Of a stretch of DNA of 64,000 bases, positions 47,281 to 59,571 are shown piece by piece. Positions within the stretch are counted from its first letter, which is position 1. Every line of letters starts with the position of its first letter. The notes beneath the pieces are model-generated. The model was not told where the DNA came from, did not search any database, and saw only the letters and a list, made by a program, of their open reading frames with translations. A program made the translations under genes and the position numbers. Origin of the DNA: Lyophyllum atratum (taxonomy: Eukaryota > Basidiomycota > Agaricomycetes > Agaricales > Lyophyllaceae); contig JACGCN010000035.1 of NCBI GenBank assembly GCA_014905825.1, positions 496,001 through 560,000 of the forward strand, given 5' to 3'.

Positions 47281-50200
47281 TCACTTTCGTCTCCGAGTCC
47301 CTGGAACAATCGTCATATGTCCGTCTTTTCGAATCCTGATGATGTGGTCGTCGATCAGCGCCCAAATTCCACTCTCAGGATCGTTCGAGGAAATCCACAT
47401 GTTGCCTGATGCGTCGAGGTATTGGCCTTCATTGTGCTGCAGATTGAAATTGAAAGATGAGAACGACGCAGCGATGCCGGACGAACAGGGACGGCTCTCA
47501 ATTCGATCGTCGGAAGGTGCTCCAGACATCTCCTTCCACATCACTGTAGCCCCGGTATCGAGCGTAGCGACGACCCTGCTACTACCGGCCACGAAAAACA
47601 ATGAGGTGATAGTCGACCAGTAATCCACCCTTGACTGGGCGACAAGTCTCCCATTATGCGTATCCCAGAGGTAGACGGCATCGAAAGATGATGCGGCCAG
47701 TCGCAATCCGTCGGAGGAGAGCGAAATACACCGAAGCTCGCTCTCCTGACCATCTAATAGATGTCCTTCATGTCGCTCCAGAAGGAGTCCCTCATCGCGT
47801 GCGACTCTGGCGTCCCACAACCGGATACGATTGTCATTGGAAATTGAAGCAGTCAACTCTCCATTCGGGGAGAAACCGGTCATTCTTGCCTTGGAGCCGT
47901 CGACGAGACTATTAATCGGAGTCCAGATCCTGATACTATAATCCTCAGAAACGGAACAGATTTGGTTTCCATCTGGCGAAAACATAACCGAGAGAACACC
48001 GTGGCTGTGGCCAACCAAGGGCGGTCCTATCAATTGCCTCGTCTCGACGTCCCATATGCGAAGGCTTTTATCATGGGAGCCTGAGACCATTTGTTTCCCG
48101 TCTGGTGAAAAATTGAGGGAGCATATTGCGCCCTCGTGTCCCTCCAACAGCTGTCCAACTTGCTCCCCACCCTGCACATCCCAGAAGCAGATTGTACCGG
48201 TTGAATCACCAGAAACAGCTAAGCTCCCATCTGGGGAAAATTCGACTGCCGTCACACGTGTCTTGACACCTTGCGATGGATGCGTAAGATGACGGACCTC
48301 CCCAAGTTCCAAATTCCAAAGATATGCTCTGTCGTCGTTTGCGCATGAGAGACAGTATGTTCCATCAGGAGAGAAACTGACAGCCGATACGCGGGACACA
48401 TGGCCAGGGAAGTGCTTCTCCAGCCGGGGACCATTCTCCAGATTCCATATTTGGAGGATGCCATCGTCATAGCCTGCGATCAACAAATCGCCCAATACTG
48501 AGAAAGCGATGCATGTCACTGGACGAGTGTGACAGAAAAATGGTGTCCCGATTGCTTTCCCAGTGCATATATCCCGAAGGCAAAGTTTCCCATCTTTCCC
48601 TCCAACTACAAAATGACTTCTATCCGGAGAGAAAGCGAAGCAATCAGAGACGGTCGCGAGGTCACTATCGCCAGCTGGGAACTTCTTCTCTTCAGCTATA
48701 CACAAGAGCTGTGAGTCGTACAGGCGGATGTATCCATCATGAGATGCACAAACAAGCCGCTTTCCGTCCGGCAGGAATGCAACTCCGGAACACGATGGAA
48801 TGAATTCCAAAAGGGTGACCTTCGATGTGAACGTGGCTGAGTCGATCCCAGTCATAACATCCCAGGCACGTGCCCCGCTGCCTAGCGATGCTTGGATATG
48901 AGATTTCTCTGGGGAAAGTGTGAGAAATAATGGGCCGACATTCTCGTCATTCGATGATTGATGAAGGACGCTCAGCATTATATCCATGTCTACAGTACAT
49001 CCCTTCATCGCGACGCCTGAAGCAGTGCCCGATGCATGCAGGAAATGCTGGGAAGAAAATCGGTAGGCATAGCGGAACAGTGTGGGCATCTGAAGGGTGG
49101 CAGTTGCAGACTTGGCAAGAGCTAATTGCCGGAGGCACTGGAACGCAAGCTCCCGGTGTGAGGCGCTCGAATCAACGCGGAAGCGCGAACTCACACGGGT
49201 GTCGCTTGTGATGAACTCAAAAAATGATTTATGTAGGCGGGGTATGGTTTGGCCGTTGATGGCACCCGCTCCGGCCACCAAAACGGTTCGCAGCCGCTTT
49301 ACGAACCTCACAGCGTCAACTGGGGCATGGGATGGGGAGCGTCGCAGGTCCAGTAGCCGACTGATGTTGTCGAGGGACAGAGGTTCATGTAAAACGACAA
49401 TAGCTCCAATCATTCGACGGAAGGATTCGAATGCCCACTCATCCGCTTTCCTGTACGTGAAGGAGAGGATCAGGTCGTAGAGGGTGTTGATATCACCCAT
49501 CCCATCCGAATTGAGCTTATCGAGGATGTCATCGAGGCATTCTGTTCCCAATGTATCGAGCTGTTCCTGGATAAACTTCACGGCCGTGACTGCCCAGATG
49601 AAAAGACCAGAGGCGTTGGTGGCTAGTATATCAAACCGTTCATTTCCTGGCCAAACCCTCCAATCCAAATCGTTGGCCAGAACAATCTCCACAATCTTTC
49701 GTCGAAGGAACCTGGAAACGTCATCGATAGACGACGGGGATGTGGTGTGTAGATGTAAATGTTTGACACATTTGTCGTTCATAGTGTGTGCAAAAGGGTT
49801 TCGAATGTCGTCCTCAGTACGGCTGGCGATATAAACTTTCGCGTTGGGATGGTTTGAAAGTTCATCAAATAAACGAGAGAAGATGTCCGCAGTGGACCTC
49901 AGGTGACTTCTGTCCGTCTCATCCAGACCATCGATGACGATGACAACCGGCTTTGCGGGATCGAGCTTTGACGCGACACGGATGGCATCTACGAAAAGAG
50001 CAGTGGCTTGTTCGGAGGAAACTGCGTCCATCAACGACGGTTTCAACTTCAAGCGGTCGTGGATTTCGCGTTGCACCAGTTCTGAGCGTTCTGCAAGCTG
50101 GCGAGCGATTGAAGGGAAGTATGAATTAGGGTCGGTGGTGTCCACGCAGTTGCGATTGATAAAAAACTGTGCCCAGAGGATGCCCCTGTCCTTGCAATCT

Positions 50201-51434
50201 CGGGCGATGGAAGCGGTGACGGCGGATTTTCCGCAGCCAGGGTCGCCTGTCAGCCACAAGAAGTTCCGCGAGCCTGGTGCAATGTCCTCTACCCAGCCCA
50301 TGATTTCTTTCAGAATATCGACCCTCGTCTCCTTGTCGCAGGGAGGCTTGCCTTGTTTGTCGTAAGATGTATTCCCGATAGCATGCATAGAGAGCATTTG
50401 CAAAACATATTGTCGCCTTTCTTCTGCTTCATGGCGTTGACGTTCTTCTTCGCGATGCCGAATCTCCTCCTCTTTGGCTACTTCTAGCCTTTCGTTCATG
50501 AGTTTCTAACAAACATGTTGGTTATGTTACGTCGAGTCCGTCGATGTACAACTCACGAATTGTTCTGCCTGTGTCGCGCGGATTCTTCGCAGTGTCGCTT
50601 TTATTTGTCCTTGCTCCTGCCGGGTTTTCCAAATAGCGTGTAAGATGGTATCAATTCCCCATGCTTGGCAAACAAGTGAGCGATCCTGAGAAACAAAAGT
50701 ACACATCATGAAGACGCTTATGCGCTCCAGAAAATGCTTACGCTGAATATAGCCCGAACTTCAGTGATGCGAGTCTTGAACTCCGTAACATCCTTGTTGA
50801 CGTTGAGCTTTTTGTTTAGCGACCACCATTTATCTGACTTTGGCCAAAAATGAATCGTCGCTCAGCCTCAAACGATAAAAAGAATTACCAGCCGAGAAGT
50901 TGCCCATTGACAAATCTCGTCAATCAGATCACTGAAGGGGAGCTACCTTTAGCTCGGTATGATTCAACACGAAGTGTGGACATACCGCATATCAGCAAGA
51001 TTTGTCCAAGTTGTTTCCGTGAAGTGAGCGCTTATCCAACTAGCTTGTCCGGAGGCGAACGTCGCGCTGACCTGGCTGACCCAGCGGATCACGTCTTCCG
51101 CAAACCTTCGAACATCCGACTTTGCAGTCGAGATAGTCTGAAGTAATGCAATCATCATCAGACGAATCATGGAAGAGTCGACATATTTCCGTACATGACC
51201 AAGCTTTACAAGGTGCGCCAAAGCTTTCACAAGCCCGCGGGCAGGGAATGCGCCATCAGGAATCACTTCGAAAAATTCCCGCCCCTCGTCGATTAGCAGA
51301 CAGACTCGGCGTAGGACGCGGTCTAGTGAGCTTTCCGGGTTTGCATGCGTCCATCGGTCAAGAGCGCCAAGGAAATTGGCATCGAGCTCCCAGTTTTCCC
51401 AAGGAGGGGACCGTGAAGTGTCTTTGATAGCCAT
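47281..51434 (-). CDS. NLR2: NACHT-WD40 STAND protein, paralogue of NLR1
   Basis: Six exons (51195-51434, 50986-51137, 50889-50931, 50742-50837, 50557-50685, 47281-50505) give 1294 residues; exons 2-5 have exactly the same lengths as in NLR1 (152, 43, 96, 129 nt). The N-terminal helical domain (WELDANFLGALDRWTHANP, then SSLDRVLRRVC), NACHT with GDPGCGKS and VIVIDGLDE, and WD40 array (SLNFSPDGKQMVSGSHDKSL then RIWD) all align with NLR1. The coiled coil is about 18 residues shorter. Likely role: intracellular sensor and oligomerising switch. The frame is intact, so both copies could be functional; divergence is greatest in the WD40 half, as expected if that half recognises ligands. Confidence 0.9.
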
Positions 51435-51630
51435 ACAGCAGGTGTGGGATTACGATATCCTCTGTGGAGATAGTAGAATTCAGTGGGTGGGTGTCGTTAG
51501 AGTGTGAAAGCTGTGCAGGGATGAGGGCAGGCACTGTATGCCACTACTTACATGGCGCCTAAAATGCACGAGGCAAGCGTCCTGCTACGGACGGTCCGAA
51601 GCTCTGATCGACCGGAATCAAGGGCGTCAG

Positions 51631-51945
51631 CTAATGACCCTCGTGTGTTGCCACCTTCTGTCAATCCTCGGCACCGTGACTGTGCGGGCTCGCGGTGTAA
51701 GTCAAGTAATTCAGGCCTAAAATAATTGAGTAGGACCTTACCTGCACATTCCTGAAGATTTCATGGTTACAATGCAGGGTCGGAGGGACATAGTAGTTAT
51801 GCTCGAATGCAAGAACGACGCCAATAAATTGAATGGCAAAACCAACGCAAAACACGACATGTTTAATTACAGCCTCGTGGGGCGTGGGAATCTTCTTCCG
51901 TATCCAGCCTCCCACCAGGTCCGGATAGCGAGCATCACTGTGCAT
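51631..51945 (-). CDS. Small single-TM protein, hypothetical
   Basis: Exon 51742-51945 encodes 68 codons (MHSDARYPDLVGGWIRKKIP and so on) and ends at a GTAAGG donor in phase 0. With the acceptor at 51658 a second exon 51631-51657 adds KVATHEGH and stop, giving 76 residues. One hydrophobic segment (VVFCVGFAIQFIGVVLAF) is preceded by basic residues. I do not recognise the family; the size and layout resemble small mitochondrial inner-membrane proteins, which is only an impression. Its start is 14 bases from the start of V-ATPase H on the other strand. Confidence 0.45.
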
Positions 51946-51959
51946 TGTCCATCATCATC

Positions 51960-53808
51960 ATGTCCGATGCTCTGGTCTCAAATACATATCTCGACGAGGT
52001 CTCCTCCAAGATCAGATCCAAGCCGATGCCATGGGAGGTTTGAATCGCTCTTTTTATGCCCTCTACGTTCACGCTCATCTTATGGTCAGTGAAACAGGGA
52101 TACGTTCGCGCAGAGCTGATCACTTCCGAAGAGCTAGCTCTAATCAAGAAGGTAGATAGAAGGCCCCGATTTTCGGTCAAGGCGATACTGCTCTCAGATG
52201 GCCATACATACGCACGTCTCTATATCAGTTTACTAGACAGGCTCCGGCGTCTTGATGCGATACAATATCTACTGGTCCACATATGGGATGCACTTACAGG
52301 TTTGTTCGCCTGACTATTCACTACAGACTCATTAAATAAGATTCGAAAATAGAAATAGGCCACGAAGAGAGGATTTCTATGTTTTTGAAGACCTCAGACG
52401 CCAATCCGGACTATCCCTTTCTCCCCCTGCTACGGTAGGTAAGAAGCCTAAGACCCACAAATACATTGCTAATGAGTCATGCTCCAGGGCACTTGACACG
52501 CAAGATGAGTTCGTTCAGCTGAAGGCCACCCTGATCCTCACAATTCTCACCAGGTTTGCATCCAGAATACTACAATGCACAGCACCATTTTGACTTCCGC
52601 TCAGCTCGAACATCACTCTACTACCATCACAACAATCTGAACCATTCTTGAAAAATCTTGCCACACTAGTTCGGGGCGCATCGCAAAACGGCCGAGATGT
52701 AGCTGTTCAATGTCTCGAATTACTACTTACATCTCGTGACTGGCGGCAGGCCGTCTGGGCTGTCCCTAGTATCGTCGTGGGGTATGCTCTCGTCTTATCT
52801 TTTGATGCCCTTTATTTAATGCCTACCTAGATTAATGGAAGTTCTTCAGAATAGGCCTCGCCCTCAAACGAGTTACCAGGTAGTCATGTGCTTTTGGCTT
52901 TTGTCATTCGAACAGAACGTTGCGGAAGAGCTCAACAAGTCCCTCGCACCCAATCCAGTTCCGTCATCACGATTGACATGGTTTTTTTCACCAGGAAATA
53001 TGATGCGGTACCCCTTTTCATCAATGTTGCTCAAGCCGCGAAGGAGAAGGTGCTTAGGGTCGTCGTAGCGACTTTCCGAGTTGCGTCCACTCCCTGTCGC
53101 TGATTCGTGCGGAAATGCTGATCAATTCCGCAGAACCTTGTTGCGAAGGCCCCAGTAATAAACATTCCAGATATGCTAGATGCACAACTCCTCCCCTTCC
53201 TGAAAAACCTTTCCACAAGGAAATGGCAAGATGATGACGTGCTTGAAGATGTTCAGTTCCTTCGGGACGAACTTAATGCCGATTCCCAGATCCTCGCGTG
53301 AGTTTTGCATCGTTTCTGGACATTCGTGACTTTATAACATGCCTAGAACATATGACAAATACACCTCCAAATTATCGTCCGGGCATCCTTTGTGGATGTC
53401 TGGCCGTGAATCAGAAAGATTCTGGAGTACCAATGCCGAAAGGTTGAATGATAATGACTGCGAGCAGCTGAAGTGAGTCGTATGTTTGTACCGACTACGT
53501 GACGGTCCTCGAATCATTACAGAACTCTTCTCGGCCTCCTGAAAGAGTCGACTGACCCCTCAGCCCTTGCCGTTGCTGCCCATGATGTTGGGCAGTACGT
53601 GAAATACTGCGACAAAGGGAAAAAGTATGTACAGTATGACTGTCTCCCTTCGCTATTCAAGTTGATCTCCCTGGACGTCAGGTTGATCACAGACCTTGGG
53701 GGAAAGGAAAGGGTATTGGAGTTGATGACTCACGAAGACTCGGATGTGCGGTATCATGCAATGATTTCTGTGCAGCAGCTCGCTAGCCAGTCTTGGCGGG
53801 TAGTCTGA
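51960..53808 (+). CDS. VMA13: V-type proton ATPase subunit H
   Basis: Eleven exons (51960-52037, 52098-52299, 52359-52434, 52488-52553, 52605-52781, 52831-52938, 52995-53079, 53134-53297, 53347-53472, 53523-53624, 53682-53808) join in frame to 436 residues. Family hallmarks run through the whole length: AELITSEELALIKKVDRRP near the N-terminus, SYQVVMCFWLLSFEQNVAEE, VLRVVVATFRNLV, LLPFLKNLSTRKW with EDVQFLREELN-like sequence, AHDVGQYVKY, and a C-terminal VLELMTHEDSDVRYHAMIS block. Subunit H is an armadillo-like cytosolic subunit that couples V1 to Vo and silences free V1. Some residues differ from the commonest fungal sequence, but the frame is intact and all introns are 50-60 nt. Confidence 0.9.
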
Positions 53809-54124
53809 GTCTGTCCTTCCTTTTATTGACGTTTCCTACTTCCGTTGTTTAATTCACTCCGGGACTGACTTAAGCATGTCTCTTGTACGTCTTGTAGTGA
53901 TCTATTTCATGTTCGAATCTACAACATGGCCATTGAATTCAGACTTTGGAAGCTATATCGCATTCTTTCAGCACATGAGAACGACTAGCGCCGCTACGAT
54001 ATACGTGCTATCAATAGAGTCGCTGTCTGTCCCGAAAATATCCTCAAGAACAGATACGCATCTCGTTTATCGATGTAAAGCCCATCATCTGAACTCGTAA
54101 GGTTTTCAAAGTGTCGTGGGCCCA
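53809..54124. other. Intergenic after V-ATPase H
   Basis: Likely 3' UTR and spacer; no gene recognised. Confidence 0.5.
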
Positions 54125-54184
54125 TCTTGCAGTTGGTCCAGCCTGCCTACGCCCTACATGTTATTTATGTCGCCCGGGGATCTC
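54125..54184 (+). pseudogene. Relic of importin exon 2
   Basis: The sequence TTGGTCCAGCCTGCCTACGC, preceded by a CTTGCAG acceptor-like string and followed by CCGGGGATCTCAA, matches the start of exon 2 of the importin gene at 55048 (CTGATCCAGCAGGCCTACGC, then GCCCGAAGATCTCAAG). About 60 bases are alignable with roughly a quarter changed. It abuts the NLR relic. Confidence 0.45.
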
Positions 54185-54190
54185 AACATA

Positions 54191-54520
54191 TCAGACCCAA
54201 CAAATCACGTCCTCGGCGAATCTTCGGACATCAGCCTGTGCAGTCGAGATTGTCTGAAAGCAAGGCGGCAGGCATCGGTCAAATTATAGAACATGGCGAA
54301 GTCAATTGCGTACATGACTGAGATTCACGACATGTGCCAAAGTTTTCACAAGGCATCGAAAAGGGAAACCACCATCGGGAATCACTCCAAAAAATTCTCG
54401 TCCTTGGAGGATTGACTGGCAGCCCTGGCGTAAAACACGGTTTAGCGAGCTTTCGGGGTTTTCACGCGTCCATCCGTCAGAGGCACTTGGAAATTCGGCA
54501 TCGAACTCCCATTGATCACA
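54191..54520 (-). pseudogene. Relic of the NLR N-terminal exons
   Basis: Minus-strand sequence gives QWEFDAEFPSASDGWTRENP then ESSLNRVLRQGC, GREFFGVIPDGGFPFRCL and VKTLAHVVNLSHV, clearly homologous to exon 1 of NLR1 and NLR2. After an intron-like gap and a CTTTCAG acceptor comes TISTAQADVRRFAEDVI then CWV and a TGA, matching the beginning of exon 2. The rest of the gene, including NACHT and WD40, is missing. This is a third, truncated copy of the family. Confidence 0.8.
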
Positions 54521-54937
54521 AGTAGCACAGACAGAAATAATGTCGGAGTCATTCAGAGGATTGGGGAAAGCTTCAGCTTCCCGGCGCAAGTTGAGAAAGC
54601 ATTCAGCTGAATTTGAACGTCATTCTCGTTATATCCTGTCGATGCATGGCGTAAGAGTGTAAAGGCCAAGAATCATGACTCCTGCGTTGTATGTCGATAG
54701 TAACGAGATGAAATGGATTGTCGGATATGTATACGTTTAAAAACAAGAACGAGTGGGAGCCTGCAGCCAGCAAGGCAGAGATTCCCACGGTCAGTAAGTT
54801 TCTGATCGAATTGAAAGTCCTATCTTGAAAGTCCCATTCACTTTCATTCACTCTCACCACGACTTCTCAGCGCTCAGCGCTCAGGTTCTCTATCACTATC
54901 CTATCCACTCAGAAATCAATAATACCTGGTCCCTGCG
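54521..54937. other. Promoter region of the importin gene
   Basis: No coding signal recognised; direct CACTTTCATTCACTCTCACC-type CT-rich sequence lies 80-120 bases before the start. Confidence 0.5.
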
Positions 54938-57900
54938 ATGGCCGACACCAGCTTTCTCCCAGTTCTTTCGCAGTTTGACATCGAACGGGCCGCACAAGTC
55001 AGTTTGTCTCAACTTCAAAGGTTTCAACGCTCATAGGCATTTTATAGCTGATCCAGCAGGCCTACGCGCCCCCAACAGTATCCACATCGCCCGAAGATCT
55101 CAAGAGACTCCAACAGGAGCTATTTGAGCTACAGAAACGACCGGAAGCTTGGGGGCTGGTGATTCCATTGTTGGACCATCAAGATCAGAATGTGCAGTTC
55201 TTTGGAGCACACACGGCGCAAGTGAAGATTGCGAGGGATTGGTGAGTGCTGATTTACGATTTGACGCGTCCGTGCGCTGACCTACGGTATTACTTATGCA
55301 GGGCACTTTTCCCAGAAGAACACGCTACACGGCTTCGAGATCTCCTGGTCCAGCTCACATCGCACTCGATGGCAACCGGCCGGAGTAAAATCATCCTTCG
55401 GAAACTATTCGTCGCCGTAAGAACTCCCCTTTCGCGACGCGCCATCTTCTCATGCGATGCACGTCCAGCTCTCGTCTCTCGCGCTCAAACTCGTTCCGGG
55501 ACACCCCAGCCGGTGGCCAGACTGGATCATGGCATGCGCCATGTCGTTCTCGGGCCACAGGGCTCCCACGGAGCACATTCACGATTTTCTGGCCATTGTT
55601 GCTGAAGAAGTCGGGAACGCTGATCTCCTTGGCCCGAGTAAGTGAGTTATTACGTCGGCTTCCTCATTTGCCTATGGCTCAACACAAGTACAGGGTTCAG
55701 ATGCAACAGTCCACGAAAGACGCGACACCGATGGTGGTTCAGGCAATCCGTTCGTCACTGGAATCGTTGGAGCATATTCCGTCCGCATTGCGGTGTCTGC
55801 AGGCCTGGATGCCCTCAATCCCAACCAGCGACATCACGCCATTGATCCCACTCCTAATATCTCTACTCGATCGCGCTGAATCAGACAGCGAGACGTTCGA
55901 AGTCGTGTCGGACGCGTTGCAGGAGGTCATGGCGAAATCTGCATTATCAGATGGATCGGGCAGCCGAACACTCACGGAGCCACTCTTGATCTGGATGGAC
56001 ACGCGTGGTGGCAAGATCATTGAGACGACGCTCAGCTCGGGAAACGTCGATGAGATCTCGCACTCGTTCTGCAAGCTCCTTGTCGCGCTGGGTGATCACT
56101 CAACGTCCTACATCGCCTCCAATATCACATCATCCCACTCCGTGGGGCCTCTCGTACCAGCTCCTCCAGGCGCTTCCGCCCTCCCGCCGAAGACACGAGG
56201 GCAGTTAACGCAGTCGTTTCTTCGGCTTCTCCTGGCGTACACAGGTCTCCCAGGATACTATGGTGTAGATGAGGAAGAGAGCGAGATGACCCTCGGATTC
56301 TGGTACCTCTTCCAGGAGGCGCTCTGGAGCACGGAATACTACATTCCAGAAGGCGAAGAGCAGAATGGTGACGCAGATAGTGTGGATGTGGGTGCGGAGG
56401 CGATGGCGATGGCAAAGGCAGTTTACAGCGAGCTCGTCAAGGTGCTGGGGAGGAAAGTGGCCTTTCCTGGGAAGGGTGTTACGTGGCCGAAAGGTCCGTC
56501 TTGTCTGTTGCCTTTATCTTTCGATGGTGCTAATCGTAATCTATATCAGATCAGGTTGACAAATTCCAGGTGTAAGTCTGCATGTGGGCCTGGAAGATTC
56601 GTCAGTTCAATCGGCCATCATTATTAGGTACCGCAGAGACGTCGGGGACACTCTGATCAACGCGTGAGGGTTCTGTTCTGTTCCACACGAGACCTTTGCT
56701 CATTCACCGGCTCTCTAGCTACTACGTCCTCCGACATGACATGCTGGCCTACTATGTGGACGACGTCGCTCAACGACTTGCCACGAAACAGGAAAATGAA
56801 GGCTGGAATGTTCGTGATCCTCATTCTGCTCCGTCTTCAAGTATCTTAATGGTATGATACCAAAATAGGAAATTGAAGCAACGTTACACTGCATCACATC
56901 CATCCAAGAAGCTTTAGACCTTGAGAAAACCCCACACCTTCCGCGAATATTCAGCGCTGAGATTCTCGGGCGCCTGCCGTCCACAGGTGCCAGCCGGATA
57001 CGACGCACGACTCTCGGCCTTATTGGTACTCGCCTCCCGTTCCCCTAGATTTTCGAGATGCAATTGACCCCTTTTCCGTAGGCACCTACTCCTCTTGGTT
57101 TGCCAGCCAGCCGTTCGAAACCTCGGACCTGCTGATGAGCGTCTTGACCTACGTCGCTTCCGCACTTACCGACCCAGCACTATGTCTCCAAGCTGCTAAT
57201 GCACTGCGTAACCTCTGCGATGCTAATCGGAAAGCACTGGCGCCTCAGATTGGAGCATTTGCTGAGCTGCATGCTGCTCTGGGAAGTATTCCCGTAAGTG
57301 CTGAAGTCTGTCCAAAACGGTCTGTCTTACAATGGGAATCCGTCCGTAGGATTCGGAGAAGGGGAAGGTTGTGCAGTCTATCGCTAGTGTGATCCAAGCT
57401 CTGCCTGCGCACGAGGAAATTGCACCAATTGAGGTACGCCCTTGCCCCGCCCCACCTCAACTATTTCTGAAAATAGTCCTAGGCGATCGTTGACCCTATA
57501 GTGCGGAAACTCGCCGAAGCTCTACAATCCCCTACATTGGTACGCCAACCCTGACCCATCCTTGCTTTGCATCATCGAATTTTCTTTTCCAGCTCCCGGA
57601 CGAAGCTCGCACAATCACGATCCACCAGCTCGAAACCCTGTCTGGCGTCGCCAAGGGGCTGACAAGATCGACGGATGGCCTGGTCATTCTGGGAGAACGT
57701 GATTCGGAGTCGCAGGCCAAGATCGACGAGATGATGCGGGCGAGGGACGACCCACGGACTGTCAAGCTGCGCGAATCGATATCGGCGGCGTTGCGCGGGG
57801 TGATCGATCTTTGGTCTACAGATGCAGGCATCAGTAACGTACGTCTCTTCGACGCCCTTCCTTCACCTGGCTCAACCAATGTCCCTTTTTGCTTCGAATA

Positions 57901-59135
57901 TACAGGCCCTAAGTGACCTCTTCAAATCCATAACATGTCTTCCTAGTGACACAACACTCATCACCCTCCCTGCTGGGCCCCTTCTAGAGCTCGTATGCCT
58001 CGCGACCAGACGGCAGCTGACGGCGGCGTGGTTGTCGCTTGCTGCTATTCTGATTGCACAGCTCAATCCACCACCACCGGTGCTGCTTAGCGGGCCGAAT
58101 ATCAAGCTGGGGCCGACGCCGGAGGCCGAATCTCTCGTGTCGAGTGCCTTGCCGATCTTGTTGGAGTGCTCCTTGAACATGATGGCGGCGCCTGGAGCTA
58201 TGGAGGGCGTGAGTCATCGTTGGCTGGTCTTTCTAGACGTGTGGGTCGCTGATATCATGTTTTCCTTGCAGAATCCGGATATAGTTCAGGAGTTCTTCGT
58301 TTGCATGGATAGGGTAGGTGATCCTTCACTTTCTGTTTTCGAGCATGACTAATGGTCCTGCATTGCAGGTAGCGCAAGATTTCACACGGTCGTTCTTTAC
58401 TCTGCCACCTGGAGCCTTGGATGCGTTGGTGAATTGTGCGATCACAGCACTCTCACTTCAGGAGCGATACTCACTGGTGCAAGCCTGTAATTTCCTGGTA
58501 TGTGGTCCCCTCAGACTGCTGTGGGCCTATTATTTACCCTGTTACTACGCAGTGCACTCTTATCCATCGAAGCTCCATAGATGAGGCACTAGCTGCACAA
58601 AAGGAGCAGTTGCTGCACGTTCACGGGAGACGGATAATGAAAGCAGTTCTGGAAGGCTTTGCGAGTGTCGCGCCACGGAGGTTGGTTCCCCTTCCATCAC
58701 CGAGAAAGTTGCCGTAATGAAACATACGCGTTATAGCGTCGTGCCAAATCTTATAGAGATACTTGGGACGCTTTTGGGCAGAGGTGGCGGTGGGATTGGT
58801 GGTGGTGGTGGAGCAGGAGGTGCCATCGCTGCTGTTTGGATAAGAGAGATCCTCTTCGCTGTGAGTTTGCTGTTAGCCCGTCATGAATGATTACTCATCA
58901 GCAATGCTTTAGGACGATTTCATCGCATCCAAAGCGACACCGGAAGTGAAAGAGAAGTTCGTCACGGCTGTCATGAGGTGAATTCTTCTCGTGATGTCCC
59001 AGTTGTACGCTGCTGACATTTTACTTGAATAGTTCACGTTCGCTCAAGAGAACCAGGGATGCGGCAAATCAGTTTACTCTCGTGGCGAGAGGTCTGGAAG
59101 GCTCTGGATTTGGATACGCTTCGGTCTCGATGTAG
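54938..59135 (+). CDS. Importin-beta family nuclear transport receptor (importin-13/Kap122-like)
   Basis: Twenty exons (54938-54997, 55048-55241, 55302-55416, 55469-55641, 55694-56493, 56550-56571, 56628-56663, 56719-56809, 56869-57025, 57082-57293, 57350-57433, 57483-57539, 57593-57838, 57906-58208, 58272-58313, 58369-58497, 58553-58680, 58737-58860, 58913-58977, 59033-59135) join in frame to 1046 residues. The N-terminus (LKRLQQELFELQKRPEAWGL, LLDHQDQNVQFFGAHTAQVK) is a classic importin-beta HEAT-repeat start, and the whole chain is leucine-rich helical. Blocks such as VYRRDVGDTLINAYYVLR, DVAQRL and SWHAPCRSR-free helical repeats fit the importin-13/Kap122 branch, but branch assignment is from general resemblance. 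It would carry cargo through nuclear pores under Ran control. A Gly-rich stretch occurs near residue 965. Confidence 0.82.
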
Positions 59136-59571
59136 AGCAGCACTAGAGGCTGAGCTTGGTGTACATATTATGAGGGCGCTACGCTATGTTGTACAATCAA
59201 ATTCCTTGCATGCGCCAAATGGGTATCCGACAAGTGATCGTTGCATTTCAGCCTCGTGAGTAGGTGAGTCCGGGTTTGTAGGCTGCGGATCAGAAGTAAT
59301 GATTTATTTTTAGGGAACCGAGGACAACGTAGATCAGTGGATGGCAAAATGACCCTTATGCAGACTATCTTCCCTGAAGTCTGCGGCATGCGGGCATTGA
59401 TGCCCGTGACAACCCTTCTCAAGCGACATCTTTCCGCAGCAGCGCAGCAGAGGCTTGGCAGACACTCGGTTAACGCGTTGGTTCAAAACAGGCACTTCGA
59501 AGTGTTTGACATTCAAGGCCACAAGTTCACGCGACGCGTTCAGACTTGAGTGGATTCTGATCTTCCCGACA
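59136..59571. other. Intergenic between importin and ABC transporter genes
   Basis: Presumably the promoter of the transporter. No gene recognised. Confidence 0.5.
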
